A stretch of 34,633 bases of DNA, taken from the NCBI GenBank assembly GCA_021780105.1, contig JAJXZJ010000037.1, positions 1 through 34,633 of the forward strand, in the 5' to 3' direction. The notes below the pieces were generated by a model. That model made no database searches. It was not told the DNA's origin and saw only the letters and a list, made by a program, of their open reading frames with translations. How positions within the stretch are numbered: the first letter of the stretch is position 1; every line of letters begins with the position of its first letter. Below, piece by piece: positions 7,531-15,888 of this stretch. This stretch comes from a bacterium. GTDB lineage: Bacteria > Verrucomicrobiota > Verrucomicrobiia > Limisphaerales > J093. Position numbers and translations under genes: made by a program.

Positions 7531-8889
7531 TCAGCGTTTGAACTTGTCCGGCGTCGGCGTCATGCCGCAGAGCGACTGCGGCGTCTCGAAGAGGATTTCG
7601 CGCGCCACGTTTCTGGCCTCGTCGAAGGTGTATTGGCCTTGCGCAATCTTTTCCGCCAGCACGACCGCCATTTGTTTGCGCACGATGATGGCCTTGGCGT
7701 AACACCATTCCGCGCTGTAGGCGTCCGAGAAAAAGCCGACTTGTTTGTTTACCGGCACCATGTCGAGACGCTCGGTCATGACCTGGCGGATCGCGCCGGG
7801 GAAGAAATTGTGCCACCAGAAACCGGCGAGGCTGAAGTTGGGCAATTCACGGCACAGCGTGCATAGCGTCTGGTTCGCGTGACGGCTGGAGACGAAGCAC
7901 TGGAAGCGCAGCTTCGGATGCCGGCCGACGATTTCGGCCAGTTGCGCCAGGGTCGTTTGCGAAATCCGGCTCGCCGTCTCGAACGGCAACGGTTCGGCGC
8001 CGAGGCTGAACTGGAAAAGGATTTCGTCCCCGCGTTTCTCCAATGCGGCGAGAAACGCCTCGCCGATGTAGGCGGCATAAATGTCCCGCTCCGCCGGGCC
8101 GGCCTGCGCGCGCCGCTTGAGCGCGTCGGCCATCTCCCGGTCGCTCGGCAGCCGGTAATCAATGTCCGTGGACAAGCCGGTCGCCGTCGAAACGACCTGC
8201 GCGTAAGGAATGCTGTCCACGTAATGCCGGATCGCGGCGTGGACGTCATCGAGTGTCTTGATGGTTCGGTCCGGCGCGGGTCGGATGCCGCCACCGAGGA
8301 TCGCCACCGGCGCTTCCGGCGGACGGCCCCAGGTGTGTTCGAGGTCATAGACCGCTGTGTCGAATTCGCCCCACTGGCTGCGCATGAACATGCCCCATTC
8401 GAGCGAATATTGGAGCACGTCGTCGCCTTCGCCCTGACCTCGACGACAGTATTCCGCGCAGGTGCGTTGGATGTTCACGCGTTTCAGGATCGAGCGCGCC
8501 CAGGCGCCGTCGTCCGCACATTCGCGGACGGCGTCGTCGAGGCGCTGCCAGTTGTCCGGCGTGATCGGCTCGTGCCATTGGTAGAGGTCGCGCAAAATCA
8601 GCCGAACTCCCCACCAGCCGCTGGTGTTTTGGATGTGGCGCAAATACGGCAGCGCCTCCTGAAGGCGCCGGTGCGCTTCCTCGCGCGTGGGCCAGTTGGG
8701 GAATTGCGTCAACCGCGCGCCGCTCGGACAGCCCGCCGCATAGAGGTCGCTCACGACCATGTGATAAAGCAGGATGTCGTGCAGCCCGCGCGCGGCCAGT
8801 CGCGCGCCGCAGAGGTGGGTGTGGACGTCCAGCACCGGCACTTCGGCCAGGGCGGCTTCCAGTTCGGCAGCGGTGTTCGTGAGGTTCAT
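7531..8889 (-). CDS. Uronate isomerase-like metal-dependent amidohydrolase
   Basis: This 452-residue protein belongs to the amidohydrolase TIM-barrel superfamily and resembles glucuronate isomerase (UxaC). The metal-binding HTH is at residues 23-25 (VLDVHTHLCG). C-terminal blocks such as FSLAGFWWHNFFPGAIRQ and VGFFSDAY recall the UxaC region with its conserved Asp. It lacks the typical UxaC ending with R-H-E-Y-F, so it may act on another sugar acid or ketose/aldose pair. It is the last gene of a four-gene operon with a PfkB kinase and a class I aldolase, which suggests it supplies the kinase with an isomerised sugar. No signal peptide, so cytoplasmic. Confidence 0.7.
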   Translation of the reverse strand: MNLTNTAAELEAALAEVPVLDVHTHLCGARLAARGLHDILLYHMVVSDLYAAGCPSGARLTQFPNWPTREEAHRRLQEALPYLRHIQNTSGWWGVRLILRDLYQWHEPITPDNWQRLDDAVRECADDGAWARSILKRVNIQRTCAEYCRRGQGEGDDVLQYSLEWGMFMRSQWGEFDTAVYDLEHTWGRPPEAPVAILGGGIRPAPDRTIKTLDDVHAAIRHYVDSIPYAQVVSTATGLSTDIDYRLPSDREMADALKRRAQAGPAERDIYAAYIGEAFLAALEKRGDEILFQFSLGAEPLPFETASRISQTTLAQLAEIVGRHPKLRFQCFVSSRHANQTLCTLCRELPNFSLAGFWWHNFFPGAIRQVMTERLDMVPVNKQVGFFSDAYSAEWCYAKAIIVRKQMAVVLAEKIAQGQYTFDEARNVAREILFETPQSLCGMTPTPDKFKR

Positions 8890-8911
8890 AAGGACAGGGA
8901 GCAGCGAAAAA

Positions 8912-9853
8912 TCAGTGAGGCGAACGTGCCGACGGCCGGTTCGCTTGCAGAAAATTATCCACTTCGGCGCGATGCGGAATTTCGCCGTCGCGCGCCTTCA
9001 ACGCGGCGGCGGCGGCCGCCATCTGGATGCGGTCTTCCAGCGTCTCGCCGCGGGCCAGACCGGCGGCGTAGGCTCCGTGGAAGACGTCGCCGCAGCCGGT
9101 GGTGTCCGTGGCTTTGACGGGAAACGCCGGATGATGCCGGGGAGTCAAACCGTCCTCCGCAGACACGCTCCAGCAGCCGTTTGCGCCGGCGGTGACGATG
9201 ACGATGGCCCGGTCGGTGCGCCACAGTGCGGCCGCTGCCGCGGCGGGAGTTGCGGTTCGTGTCCACCAGCGGGCAAATTCCTCCGACAGAATCAGGTGGT
9301 CCGCCAGGTTCAACAGTTCACCGAACCGCGCGTCGGACTCCCGTTCAAAATCGCCCACCACGGGAATGCCCGCCGCCCGCGCCAGGCGCGACGCGCGGAT
9401 ACTCCCCGGCACGCCAAAGTGGTCAACGAACAAAACGGCGGCGGCGCGGATCGCCTCCGCCGGCGGCAACGCCGGATGCGCGCCAATCATGCCGGCGTCC
9501 TCGAACAAAATCGCGCGACTGCCTGTGTCTTCGCCGACGACGATCGTTGAGTGAATGACGTGCGCCTCCGACAGTCGCGGCGCGAGCGAAATGTCCACGC
9601 CTTCGCGGGCAAAATGACCGGCGACGAATTCGGAATAGTCGTCGGTGCCGAGGCAGCCGGCGTAGGCGCACCGCGCTCCCAGGCGCGCGGCGGCGACCAG
9701 GGCCACGGCGGTCAGTCCACCGCAGCGACGCGCCCTTCGCGACACGCGCACCTTCTGGTCGGCGGCCGGAAACTTCGGCACATACAGCAAATCATCCACC
9801 GCCGCACAGCCGAGACCGAGCACATCGAAACGCTTTGGCGTGGCGGAATTCAC
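8912..9853 (-). CDS. PfkB-family carbohydrate kinase
   Basis: This ~313-residue ribokinase-fold sugar kinase has an N-terminal sheet (FDVLGLGCAAVDDLLYV), a GG..A.AAARLGA block typical of the PfkB N-terminal signature, and the C-terminal signature DTTGCGDVFHGAYAAGL, in which the second Asp is the catalytic base and GCGD forms the anion hole. The substrate is probably a ketose or sugar acid from the neighbouring isomerase; the product would suit the adjacent aldolase. The frame is open to a TTG at 9865; the GTG at 9853 is given as start, and neither has a clear Shine-Dalgarno sequence. It follows the aldolase gene by 36 bases and precedes the isomerase gene by 22. Confidence 0.85.
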   Translation of the reverse strand: MNSATPKRFDVLGLGCAAVDDLLYVPKFPAADQKVRVSRRARRCGGLTAVALVAAARLGARCAYAGCLGTDDYSEFVAGHFAREGVDISLAPRLSEAHVIHSTIVVGEDTGSRAILFEDAGMIGAHPALPPAEAIRAAAVLFVDHFGVPGSIRASRLARAAGIPVVGDFERESDARFGELLNLADHLILSEEFARWWTRTATPAAAAAALWRTDRAIVIVTAGANGCWSVSAEDGLTPRHHPAFPVKATDTTGCGDVFHGAYAAGLARGETLEDRIQMAAAAAALKARDGEIPHRAEVDNFLQANRPSARSPH

Positions 9854-9889
9854 GGGAACAGCCAACGGTGCCGCGCCGCGGTCGCGAAG

Positions 9890-10708
9890 TCATTCTTCGC
9901 CCGTCAAGCCTTCGGCCGCCAGCGCGGCGTCCACGCTCCGGCCGTCGAGAATCACCGCTTTGAAGGCGCGCAAGGCCTCCGGCACTTTGCTCACGCCCCA
10001 GACGTTGCGGCCAATCGTGGCGCCGCGGCCGCCGGCCTGGACGACCTCCGCCATCGCGGTGAGCGCGGCGCGCAGGTTCTTCGCCCTGGGTCCGCCGGCG
10101 GCGACCACGGGCACCGGCGAACTTTCCACAACCTGCCGGAACGAGGTCACGTCACCGGTGTAACCGACCTTGATGACGTCCGCGCCGGCCTCAATGCCAA
10201 CGCGCGCCGCCCATAGGATGCCTTCGGGATCAAACACGATCCGCGGCACCGGCCCGGAAAAGTCGCGCGGGTAAATGTGCGCGATGACCGGCAGGTCGTA
10301 TTTCGCCGCCTGCGCGACGCCATCCATGAGGATCTTGATGAACCGGCCTTCGTTCGGTCCGAAGATGCCAATGGCGATGGCGATGGCGTCCGCGCCGAGG
10401 CGCACGCACTCCTCGGGCGTGGTCACCGATTCGATGACGCGGTCGTCCGCGGTGAAGCAGCCGGCCTGGACGATCAGCGGAATCCGGCCGGCATACGGCG
10501 CCCAGGCGTGCATCGCGGTGCCTTTGCTCATGGTGACGGCGCCGGGCTGGCCGGCGGCGATACGCGCCAGCGCGGCCGGCAGATTGGAAAGTCCGCCGCC
10601 GGGCGACAGCTTGCCGTAGCCGATGAAGTGATCCACCGCCACGGAGCAGAGCCGTCCGCTGGGGTGGGCGAAGATGCGATTGAGCCGGATTTGTTTGCCG
10701 ATGTTCAT
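9890..10708 (-). CDS. Class I aldolase, DeoC/FbaB/LacD-like
   Basis: This 272-residue TIM-barrel aldolase has features of the Schiff-base group (archaeal-type fructose-bisphosphate aldolase, LsrF, LacD): VAVDHFIGYG near the N-terminus, a long GADAIAIAIGIFG strand, and GADVIKVGYTGD, whose Lys is the likely Schiff-base lysine. VVAAGGPRA and ATIGRNVWG form the phosphate-binding C-terminal strands. It would cleave a ketose phosphate made by the neighbouring kinase into dihydroxyacetone phosphate or pyruvate plus an aldehyde; which one cannot be told. ATG 10708 fits the family length. It is second in the operon, after the ThuA-like gene. Confidence 0.8.
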   Translation of the reverse strand: MNIGKQIRLNRIFAHPSGRLCSVAVDHFIGYGKLSPGGGLSNLPAALARIAAGQPGAVTMSKGTAMHAWAPYAGRIPLIVQAGCFTADDRVIESVTTPEECVRLGADAIAIAIGIFGPNEGRFIKILMDGVAQAAKYDLPVIAHIYPRDFSGPVPRIVFDPEGILWAARVGIEAGADVIKVGYTGDVTSFRQVVESSPVPVVAAGGPRAKNLRAALTAMAEVVQAGGRGATIGRNVWGVSKVPEALRAFKAVILDGRSVDAALAAEGLTGEE

Positions 10709-10747
10709 GGAATCAAAAGGGACAGTGAGCGCGGGCGCCCGGTGTTT

Positions 10748-11536
10748 TCAAGACTTCGGTGAAACCAGATGGCCGGCGGCGTCATGCACGCTGGGGCCGT
10801 GCGCGGTGATTTTTTGCCGGGCCTGCTCCACCGGCACATGCCGCGGCACCTCGGCCGGACGCCCCTGCGGACGCGCCCACAGGACGCCGTTGGTGATCAC
10901 CCGCTGGATGTCGGGATGGTGGTAAATCGGATACGCCTCGTGGCCGGGGCTGAAGTAAAAAATGCGCCCGCTGCCGCGTGTCCAGGTGGCACCGCCGCGG
11001 AAGACTTCGCCGCCCTCGAACCAGGAGATGAAAATCAGTTCCTCCGGCGTGGGGATGCCGAACGGCTCGCCATACATCTCCGAGTGCTCGATTTCAATGC
11101 AGTCGCCGAGGCCCGCGGCGATGGGATGGCCGGGATTGACGACCCAGACGCGCTCGCGCTCGCCGGCCTCGCGCCAGCACAGGTGGCAACCGGTGCCCAT
11201 CAGCCGCATGAAGATTTTGGATTCGTGGCCGGAGTGCAGCACCACCAGCCCCATGCCGGCGATGACGCGTTCCTGCACGCGCGCGGCGAGGTCGTCCTTC
11301 ACCGCCGCGTGCGCGGCGTGGCCCCACCACACCAGGACGTCGGTGGCATCGAGCACGGCCGGCGGCAGGCCTTGATCCGGCTCGTCCAGCGTGGCGGTGC
11401 GGACGGCGAGTTCCGTCCGCTGGCGCAGCGCGTCGGCCAGCGTGCCGTGAATGCCACGCGGGTAGATGCGGGCGACCTCGGCGTTTTCCCGCTCGTGGAC
11501 AAATTCGTTCCAGATGGTGACGGAGAGTTTTTGCAT
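10748..11536 (-). CDS. ThuA-like domain protein
   Basis: This 262-residue protein has a ThuA (trehalose-utilisation) fold related to class I glutamine amidotransferases. Typical wording is [22 protein letters not shown], a central [17 protein letters not shown] and, near the end, [14 protein letters not shown] followed by NGVLWA. ThuA proteins occur in many sugar-catabolic clusters, but their reaction is mostly unsettled; ketosugar-related roles have been proposed. The frame is open to 11620, but those 28 residues are low complexity, so ATG 11536 ([11 protein letters not shown]) is used. It is the first gene of the operon and lies back-to-back with the DUF2911 gene at 11712. Confidence 0.85.
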   Translation of the reverse strand: MQKLSVTIWNEFVHERENAEVARIYPRGIHGTLADALRQRTELAVRTATLDEPDQGLPPAVLDATDVLVWWGHAAHAAVKDDLAARVQERVIAGMGLVVLHSGHESKIFMRLMGTGCHLCWREAGERERVWVVNPGHPIAAGLGDCIEIEHSEMYGEPFGIPTPEELIFISWFEGGEVFRGGATWTRGSGRIFYFSPGHEAYPIYHHPDIQRVITNGVLWARPQGRPAEVPRHVPVEQARQKITAHGPSVHDAAGHLVSPKS

Positions 11537-11711
11537 GACGCCGACAAACATGGCAGGCCGGCGCCGTTTCCGCCACGCAAAAACGGCGGCAGCGCGCCGG
11601 GGCGCCGGGCGCGAATGCATCTGGAATTTCCCGCGAACCTGCGCTATGGTGCGCGGTCGTCATCATGGAAAAAAGAATTCAACGTTATCAACCCCCAACT
11701 GTCAGAGCTGC

Positions 11712-12260
11712 ATGAACACGCGCATATCCACCCTGATTCTCGCCGCCACCATCCTGGGCACGCTGCCGCTCCTGGCCCAGCAACGCCGCCTCAGCCCGCA
11801 CGAAACCATCAGTTCAGTAATTGATGGCAACCGGGTTACGATCGTTTATGGCCGGCCGCACACGGTCAAGCCCGGCACAACCGAGGTCCGCAAGATCTGG
11901 GGCGGACTGGTGCCTTACGGCAAGGTCTGGCGCCTGGGCGCGGACGAAGCCACGCTCCTCATCACGCAGAAGCCCATCGAAATGGGCGGAACCACCATCC
12001 CCGCCGGCGCCCACACGCTGTTCATGCTCCCGGAGGAATCCGGCACGTCCAAACTGATCGTCAACAAGCAACTCGGCCAGTGGGGGTTGCAGTATAACGA
12101 GGGCGAAGACCTGGCGCGCATTGACCTCCAGAAGGATGCCACGGACAGCAAGGTGGACCAGTTCACGATGGCCATCGCGAAAGGTTCCTCCGGCGGCGGC
12201 GTCTTGAAATTGATGTGGGAAAACACGCAATTCTCGGTGCCATTTACGGTGCAGAAATAA
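11712..12260 (+). CDS. Exported DUF2911 protein
   Basis: This 182-residue protein has a signal peptide (MNTRISTLILAATILGTLPLLAQ) and one DUF2911 domain. The family hallmark is VYGRPHTVKPG...WGGLVPYGKVWRLGADEAT, followed by IPAGAHTLFMLP and an ILNKQ-like strand (LIVNKQLGQWG). The function of DUF2911 is not known; proteins are exported and beta-rich. The ATG at 11712 is followed directly by the signal. It heads a plus-strand run ending with bshA, and the next gene, 18 bases on, has the same domain. Confidence 0.85.
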   Translation: MNTRISTLILAATILGTLPLLAQQRRLSPHETISSVIDGNRVTIVYGRPHTVKPGTTEVRKIWGGLVPYGKVWRLGADEATLLITQKPIEMGGTTIPAGAHTLFMLPEESGTSKLIVNKQLGQWGLQYNEGEDLARIDLQKDATDSKVDQFTMAIAKGSSGGGVLKLMWENTQFSVPFTVQK

Positions 12261-12278
12261 TTTCATTCCGCCCGGCTT

Positions 12279-13142
12279 ATGAAATTATGCAGTTCGGCAC
12301 TGGCCGGCGCGTTGTTGCTGGCGGCCACCTCGTCGGCGCAAACGCCCAAGGTTGAATTCCCTGCCGCCAGTCCCGCCTGCACCATCAAGCAGTGCGTCGG
12401 ACTGACCGACATCGAGGTCGTCTATTCGCGGCCCGGCAAGAAACATCGCGAAGTCTTTGGCGGCATTGTCCCCTATGGCCAGGTCTGGCGCACAGGCGCG
12501 AACGCAGCCACGAGAATTAGCTTCAGCACGCCGGTGAAATTGGAGGGAAATGACGTTCCTGCCGGCACCTACGGGTTGTTCACCATTCCCGGCGAAGACG
12601 AATGGACGATCATCCTCAACAAGAACGCCAAACAATGGGGCGCATTTCAGTATGATTCCAAGGATGACCTGGTGCGGTTCAAGGTGACGCCGGTTCACCT
12701 CGCCGAGCAGATCGAGACGTTCACCATTGAGTTCAATCACGTCCGCGACGAATCGGCGGCGCTCAATTTGGTTTGGGATCACACCGTCGTGCCGATCCGC
12801 ATCGAAATCCCGCTGACCGACAAACTGGTGCCACAGATCGAGGCGGCGATGGCGGCGCCGGACAAAAAGTCGGACGGATTTTATTTCCAAGCCGCCACGT
12901 TCTATTACGACCACGGTCAGGATTTGCACAAGGCGCTCGACTGGGTGAACGCCGGTCTGGCCGACAAACCTCGTTTTGCCTATGAGCTGTTGCATCTCAA
13001 GGCGCAAATTCTCGCCAAGCAAGGCGACAAAGCCGGCGCGATCGCCACCGCCAAGGAATCGAAGGAACTGGCCACCAAAGCCGAAGGCCCCGGCAGCTCG
13101 TTCGTCAAAATGAACGACGACCTGATCTCCAGCTTGCAGTGA
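12279..13142 (+). CDS. Exported DUF2911 protein with helical C-terminal extension
   Basis: This 287-residue paralog of the preceding protein has a signal peptide (residues 1-21, ending SSAQ). The DUF2911 domain includes VYSRPGKKHREVFGGIVPYGQVWRTGANAAT, VPAGTYGLFTIP and IILNKNAKQWGAF. From about residue 175 it carries a TPR-like helical extension (FYFQAATFYYDHGQDLHKALDWVNAGL, then LHLKAQILAKQGDKAGAIATAKES) that its neighbour lacks. The tandem pair probably arose by duplication. Its stop overlaps the GTG start of the next gene by four bases. Confidence 0.85.
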   Translation: MKLCSSALAGALLLAATSSAQTPKVEFPAASPACTIKQCVGLTDIEVVYSRPGKKHREVFGGIVPYGQVWRTGANAATRISFSTPVKLEGNDVPAGTYGLFTIPGEDEWTIILNKNAKQWGAFQYDSKDDLVRFKVTPVHLAEQIETFTIEFNHVRDESAALNLVWDHTVVPIRIEIPLTDKLVPQIEAAMAAPDKKSDGFYFQAATFYYDHGQDLHKALDWVNAGLADKPRFAYELLHLKAQILAKQGDKAGAIATAKESKELATKAEGPGSSFVKMNDDLISSLQ

Positions 13143-15712
13143 AACCCGTAACCTTCCGTTCACCTTTGGTGGCAGCGGTGCTGCCGCACGGCGGTGTCTC
13201 GCAGCCGCGACGCAGCCGCCTGACTCAAATTGCCAGGCTCAGTGTTCTCACTGCGGTCTGCGCAAATGCCTGGTTCTTCCCGCGCGTCACCGAAGCGGCG
13301 GAACCACAAACCGATTCCGCCGCGATTCTCCGGGAACTGAAAGATCTCCGCGAGATGGGCAGCGTGCTTTACATCGCAGCGCATCCCGACGACGAGAACA
13401 CGCAACTGATCGCCTACCTGGCGCGCGGCCGGCGTTACCGCACCGCGTATCTTTCGCTGACGCGCGGCGACGGCGGGCAGAACGTCCTCGGGCCGGAGTT
13501 CGGCGAGGAACTGGGTGTGATCCGCACGCAGGAACTCCTGGCGGCGCGGCACATTGACGGCGGCCGGCAGTTCTTCAGCCGCGCCATTGACTTCGGCTTC
13601 TCCAAGGACTACCGCGAAACGCTTCGCATCTGGGACCGCCAGCAGGTGCTGTCGGACATCGTGCGCGTGATCCGCGAATTCCGGCCGGACGTGCTGATCA
13701 CGCGCTTTTCGCCGGAGCCGGGCCGCACGCACGGTCATCACACGGCCTCGGCGGTGTTGGCCCTCGAAGCCTTCAAGCTCTGCGGCGATCCGAAGGCATT
13801 TCCCGAGCAACTCGAACAAGGACTGACGCCGTGGCAACCGAAGCGCATTCTCTGGAACGGCGGCGGATTCGGCCGCGGTGGCGGCGACGCGGCGCGCGCC
13901 GGCGTCCTGCACATCGAAACCGGCGGCAACGATCCAGCCACCGGCGAGTCGTTCGCGGAAATTGCCGGACGCAGCCGCTCGATGCACAAGACCCAGGGCT
14001 TCGGCAATTTTCGCGGCGGCGGCGGCGGCCCGCGGACCGAATCCTTTGAATTGCTCGCGGGCGAGCCGACAACCAAGGACATTCTCGACGGCGTGGATAC
14101 CACCTGGGGCCGCTATCCCGGCGGTGCCACAATCAGCCGGCTGACGGACGAAGTCGTTGCGAAGTTCAACCCGCAAGACGCCGCCGCCAGCGTGCCGGCG
14201 TTGTTGGACCTCAAAAAACGTCTTGCTGATCTCGGCACCGCCAATCCGGTGGTCAACGAGAAGCGCCGCGAACTGGACCGCATTCTCCAGGAATGCCTGG
14301 GCCTGACCGTGGCAACGACCGTGCCGCAAGCCGAGGTCGTGGCCGGCGAGACGCTCCACCTTCACCACACCGTAACCCGGTTGGCCGGCGCCGTGCCCGT
14401 TCGTTGGGTGGCGGTGCGGTATCCGGCGATCAAGGCTGAACTGCCCGTCGGCGCCGATGTTTCGGCGAATCAGTCGGTCAGCCGCGATGCGACGGAGCCG
14501 CTGCCCGCCGCCACGCCGCTGAGTCAGCCTTATTGGCTGCGTGAAGATCACCCGCCGGGGATGTATCGGGTGGACGACCCGGCGCTGATTGGCCGGCCGG
14601 AGAATCCGCCCGTGTTTCCGGTCGAGCAAGTCTTCGAGGTCGGCGGCCAGACGCTGGTGATTGCCGATCAACCCCGGCAGGCGGCCGCGGATTCCGCCGG
14701 CGGTGAACCGCGCCGGTTGGACGTGATTCCGCCAGTTTCGCTCAAGCTGGGTTCCGAGGTGGTGTTGTTCGCGCCCGGCGCGGCCCACGTGGTCACAGTG
14801 ACCGTCACGTCCGCCCGGCCTGACGCGGCCGGAACGTTGCGCCTGGATGCGCCGTCTGGCTGGCAAGTGACGCCCGCGATCCAGTCGTTTCAATTCGCCA
14901 GCGCCGGGGCCCAGACGAATTTCCAATTCACCGTCACCGCGCCGGGGCGGCCCACGACCGCCGGCATCACGGCCCAGGCCGACGTGGGCGGGCGGCGCTA
15001 CGACAACGCGCGCATCGTGATTCACTACCCGCACATTCCGCTGCAACTGCTCCAACCGCCGGCCCGCCTCAAGGCCGTGTGTCTCGATCTGGCCATCCGC
15101 GGGCGGCAGGTCGGCTACCTGCCCGGCGCCGGCGACAGCGTGGAGGCGGCCTTGAAGGAAATGGGCTACGCGGTCACGACGCTCACGGAAGCGGACCTCA
15201 CGCCGGAGCGGTTGAAAGCGTTTGACGCGGTGGTGTTCGGCATTCGGGCGTTCGACACGCGGAAGGACCTGGCTGCCTGCGTGCCGGCGCTGTTTGCCTA
15301 CGTGGAAGCGGGCGGCAACGTGGTGATGCAATACAACCGCGTCAACGGCCTGGAGTCCGCGCCGCTCGCGCTGCGGGTGTCGCAGGACCGTGTGACGGAC
15401 GAAGACGCGCCGGTAACGTTCCTGGCGCCCGCGGCGCCCGCGCTCAACGTGCCCAACAAGATCACCACCGCCGACTTTGCGGGCTGGGTGCAGGAGCGCG
15501 GCGTCTATTTCCCGAACGAATGGGATGCGCGCTACACCCCGATTCTGGCGTGCAGCGATCCGGGCGAGGCGCCGCTCAAGAGCGGCCTGCTGGTGGCGCA
15601 TTACGGCCGCGGGAATTTCGTCTATACCGGGCTGGCATTTTTCCGGCAGTTGCCCGCCGGCGTGCCGGGCGCGTATCGCCTGTTTGCCAACCTGGTTTCG
15701 CTGGGGAAATGA
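13139..15712 (+). CDS. Large exported PIG-L deacetylase-family protein
   Basis: This 857-residue protein has an N-terminal PIG-L (LmbE) deacetylase-like domain. AAHPDDEN at 80-87 supplies the zinc-binding His and Asp pair, with TRGDGGQN and a later HGHHTASA His block. Beta-sandwich domains follow (about 440-650, NEW3-like), then a Rossmann-like C-terminal domain resembling glutamine-amidotransferase folds (FDAVVFGIRAFD, VEAGGNVVMQYN, YTGLAFFRQLP). The N-terminus has an export signal after an Arg-rich stretch (RRSRLTQIARLSVL). The family removes N-acetyl groups from amino sugars or conjugates; this exported version probably acts outside the cytoplasm, unlike BshB further down the operon. GTG start in a GTGA overlap with the upstream stop. 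Confidence 0.85.
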   Translation: MKPVTFRSPLVAAVLPHGGVSQPRRSRLTQIARLSVLTAVCANAWFFPRVTEAAEPQTDSAAILRELKDLREMGSVLYIAAHPDDENTQLIAYLARGRRYRTAYLSLTRGDGGQNVLGPEFGEELGVIRTQELLAARHIDGGRQFFSRAIDFGFSKDYRETLRIWDRQQVLSDIVRVIREFRPDVLITRFSPEPGRTHGHHTASAVLALEAFKLCGDPKAFPEQLEQGLTPWQPKRILWNGGGFGRGGGDAARAGVLHIETGGNDPATGESFAEIAGRSRSMHKTQGFGNFRGGGGGPRTESFELLAGEPTTKDILDGVDTTWGRYPGGATISRLTDEVVAKFNPQDAAASVPALLDLKKRLADLGTANPVVNEKRRELDRILQECLGLTVATTVPQAEVVAGETLHLHHTVTRLAGAVPVRWVAVRYPAIKAELPVGADVSANQSVSRDATEPLPAATPLSQPYWLREDHPPGMYRVDDPALIGRPENPPVFPVEQVFEVGGQTLVIADQPRQAAADSAGGEPRRLDVIPPVSLKLGSEVVLFAPGAAHVVTVTVTSARPDAAGTLRLDAPSGWQVTPAIQSFQFASAGAQTNFQFTVTAPGRPTTAGITAQADVGGRRYDNARIVIHYPHIPLQLLQPPARLKAVCLDLAIRGRQVGYLPGAGDSVEAALKEMGYAVTTLTEADLTPERLKAFDAVVFGIRAFDTRKDLAACVPALFAYVEAGGNVVMQYNRVNGLESAPLALRVSQDRVTDEDAPVTFLAPAAPALNVPNKITTADFAGWVQERGVYFPNEWDARYTPILACSDPGEAPLKSGLLVAHYGRGNFVYTGLAFFRQLPAGVPGAYRLFANLVSLGK

Positions 15713-15888
15713 AATCTGCGGAGCAGAAATGGAGTGCGGTCGCGGCGGCTCCGTCCGGCCCGGCCGGCGTGGACGAGGGTCCCGGCCTGCCGTGGCTGCG
15801 CACCTGGCGCCGCGTGTATGGCTTCGTGTTTGCCGGCTTCGTGTTGAACGTGCTCCTGCTCGCCCTGCTGTCGTGGGCGTTCTCGTGA
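15709..15888 (+). CDS. Small single-span membrane protein
   Basis: This 59-residue protein has a 35-residue soluble N-terminus and one membrane span at the C-terminus (VYGFVFAGFVLNVLLLALLSWAF). It starts in an ATGA overlap with the PIG-L gene and stops in a GTGA overlap with the symporter gene, so both ends are translationally coupled, which argues strongly that it is real. I infer a small accessory subunit of the symporter or an assembly factor. It matches no family I know. Confidence 0.75.
   Translation: MKSAEQKWSAVAAAPSGPAGVDEGPGLPWLRTWRRVYGFVFAGFVLNVLLLALLSWAFS

Noticed and set aside
13160..15601. An 813-codon open frame on the minus strand
   Set aside because: It is antisense to the PIG-L gene, with Arg/His/Gly-rich low-complexity translation; the plus-strand frame carries all motifs.
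13139..15712. Naming the large PIG-L protein as a second BshB
   Set aside because: It is exported, three times longer and carries extra beta and Rossmann-like domains; the compact PIG-L gene beside bshA fits BshB better.
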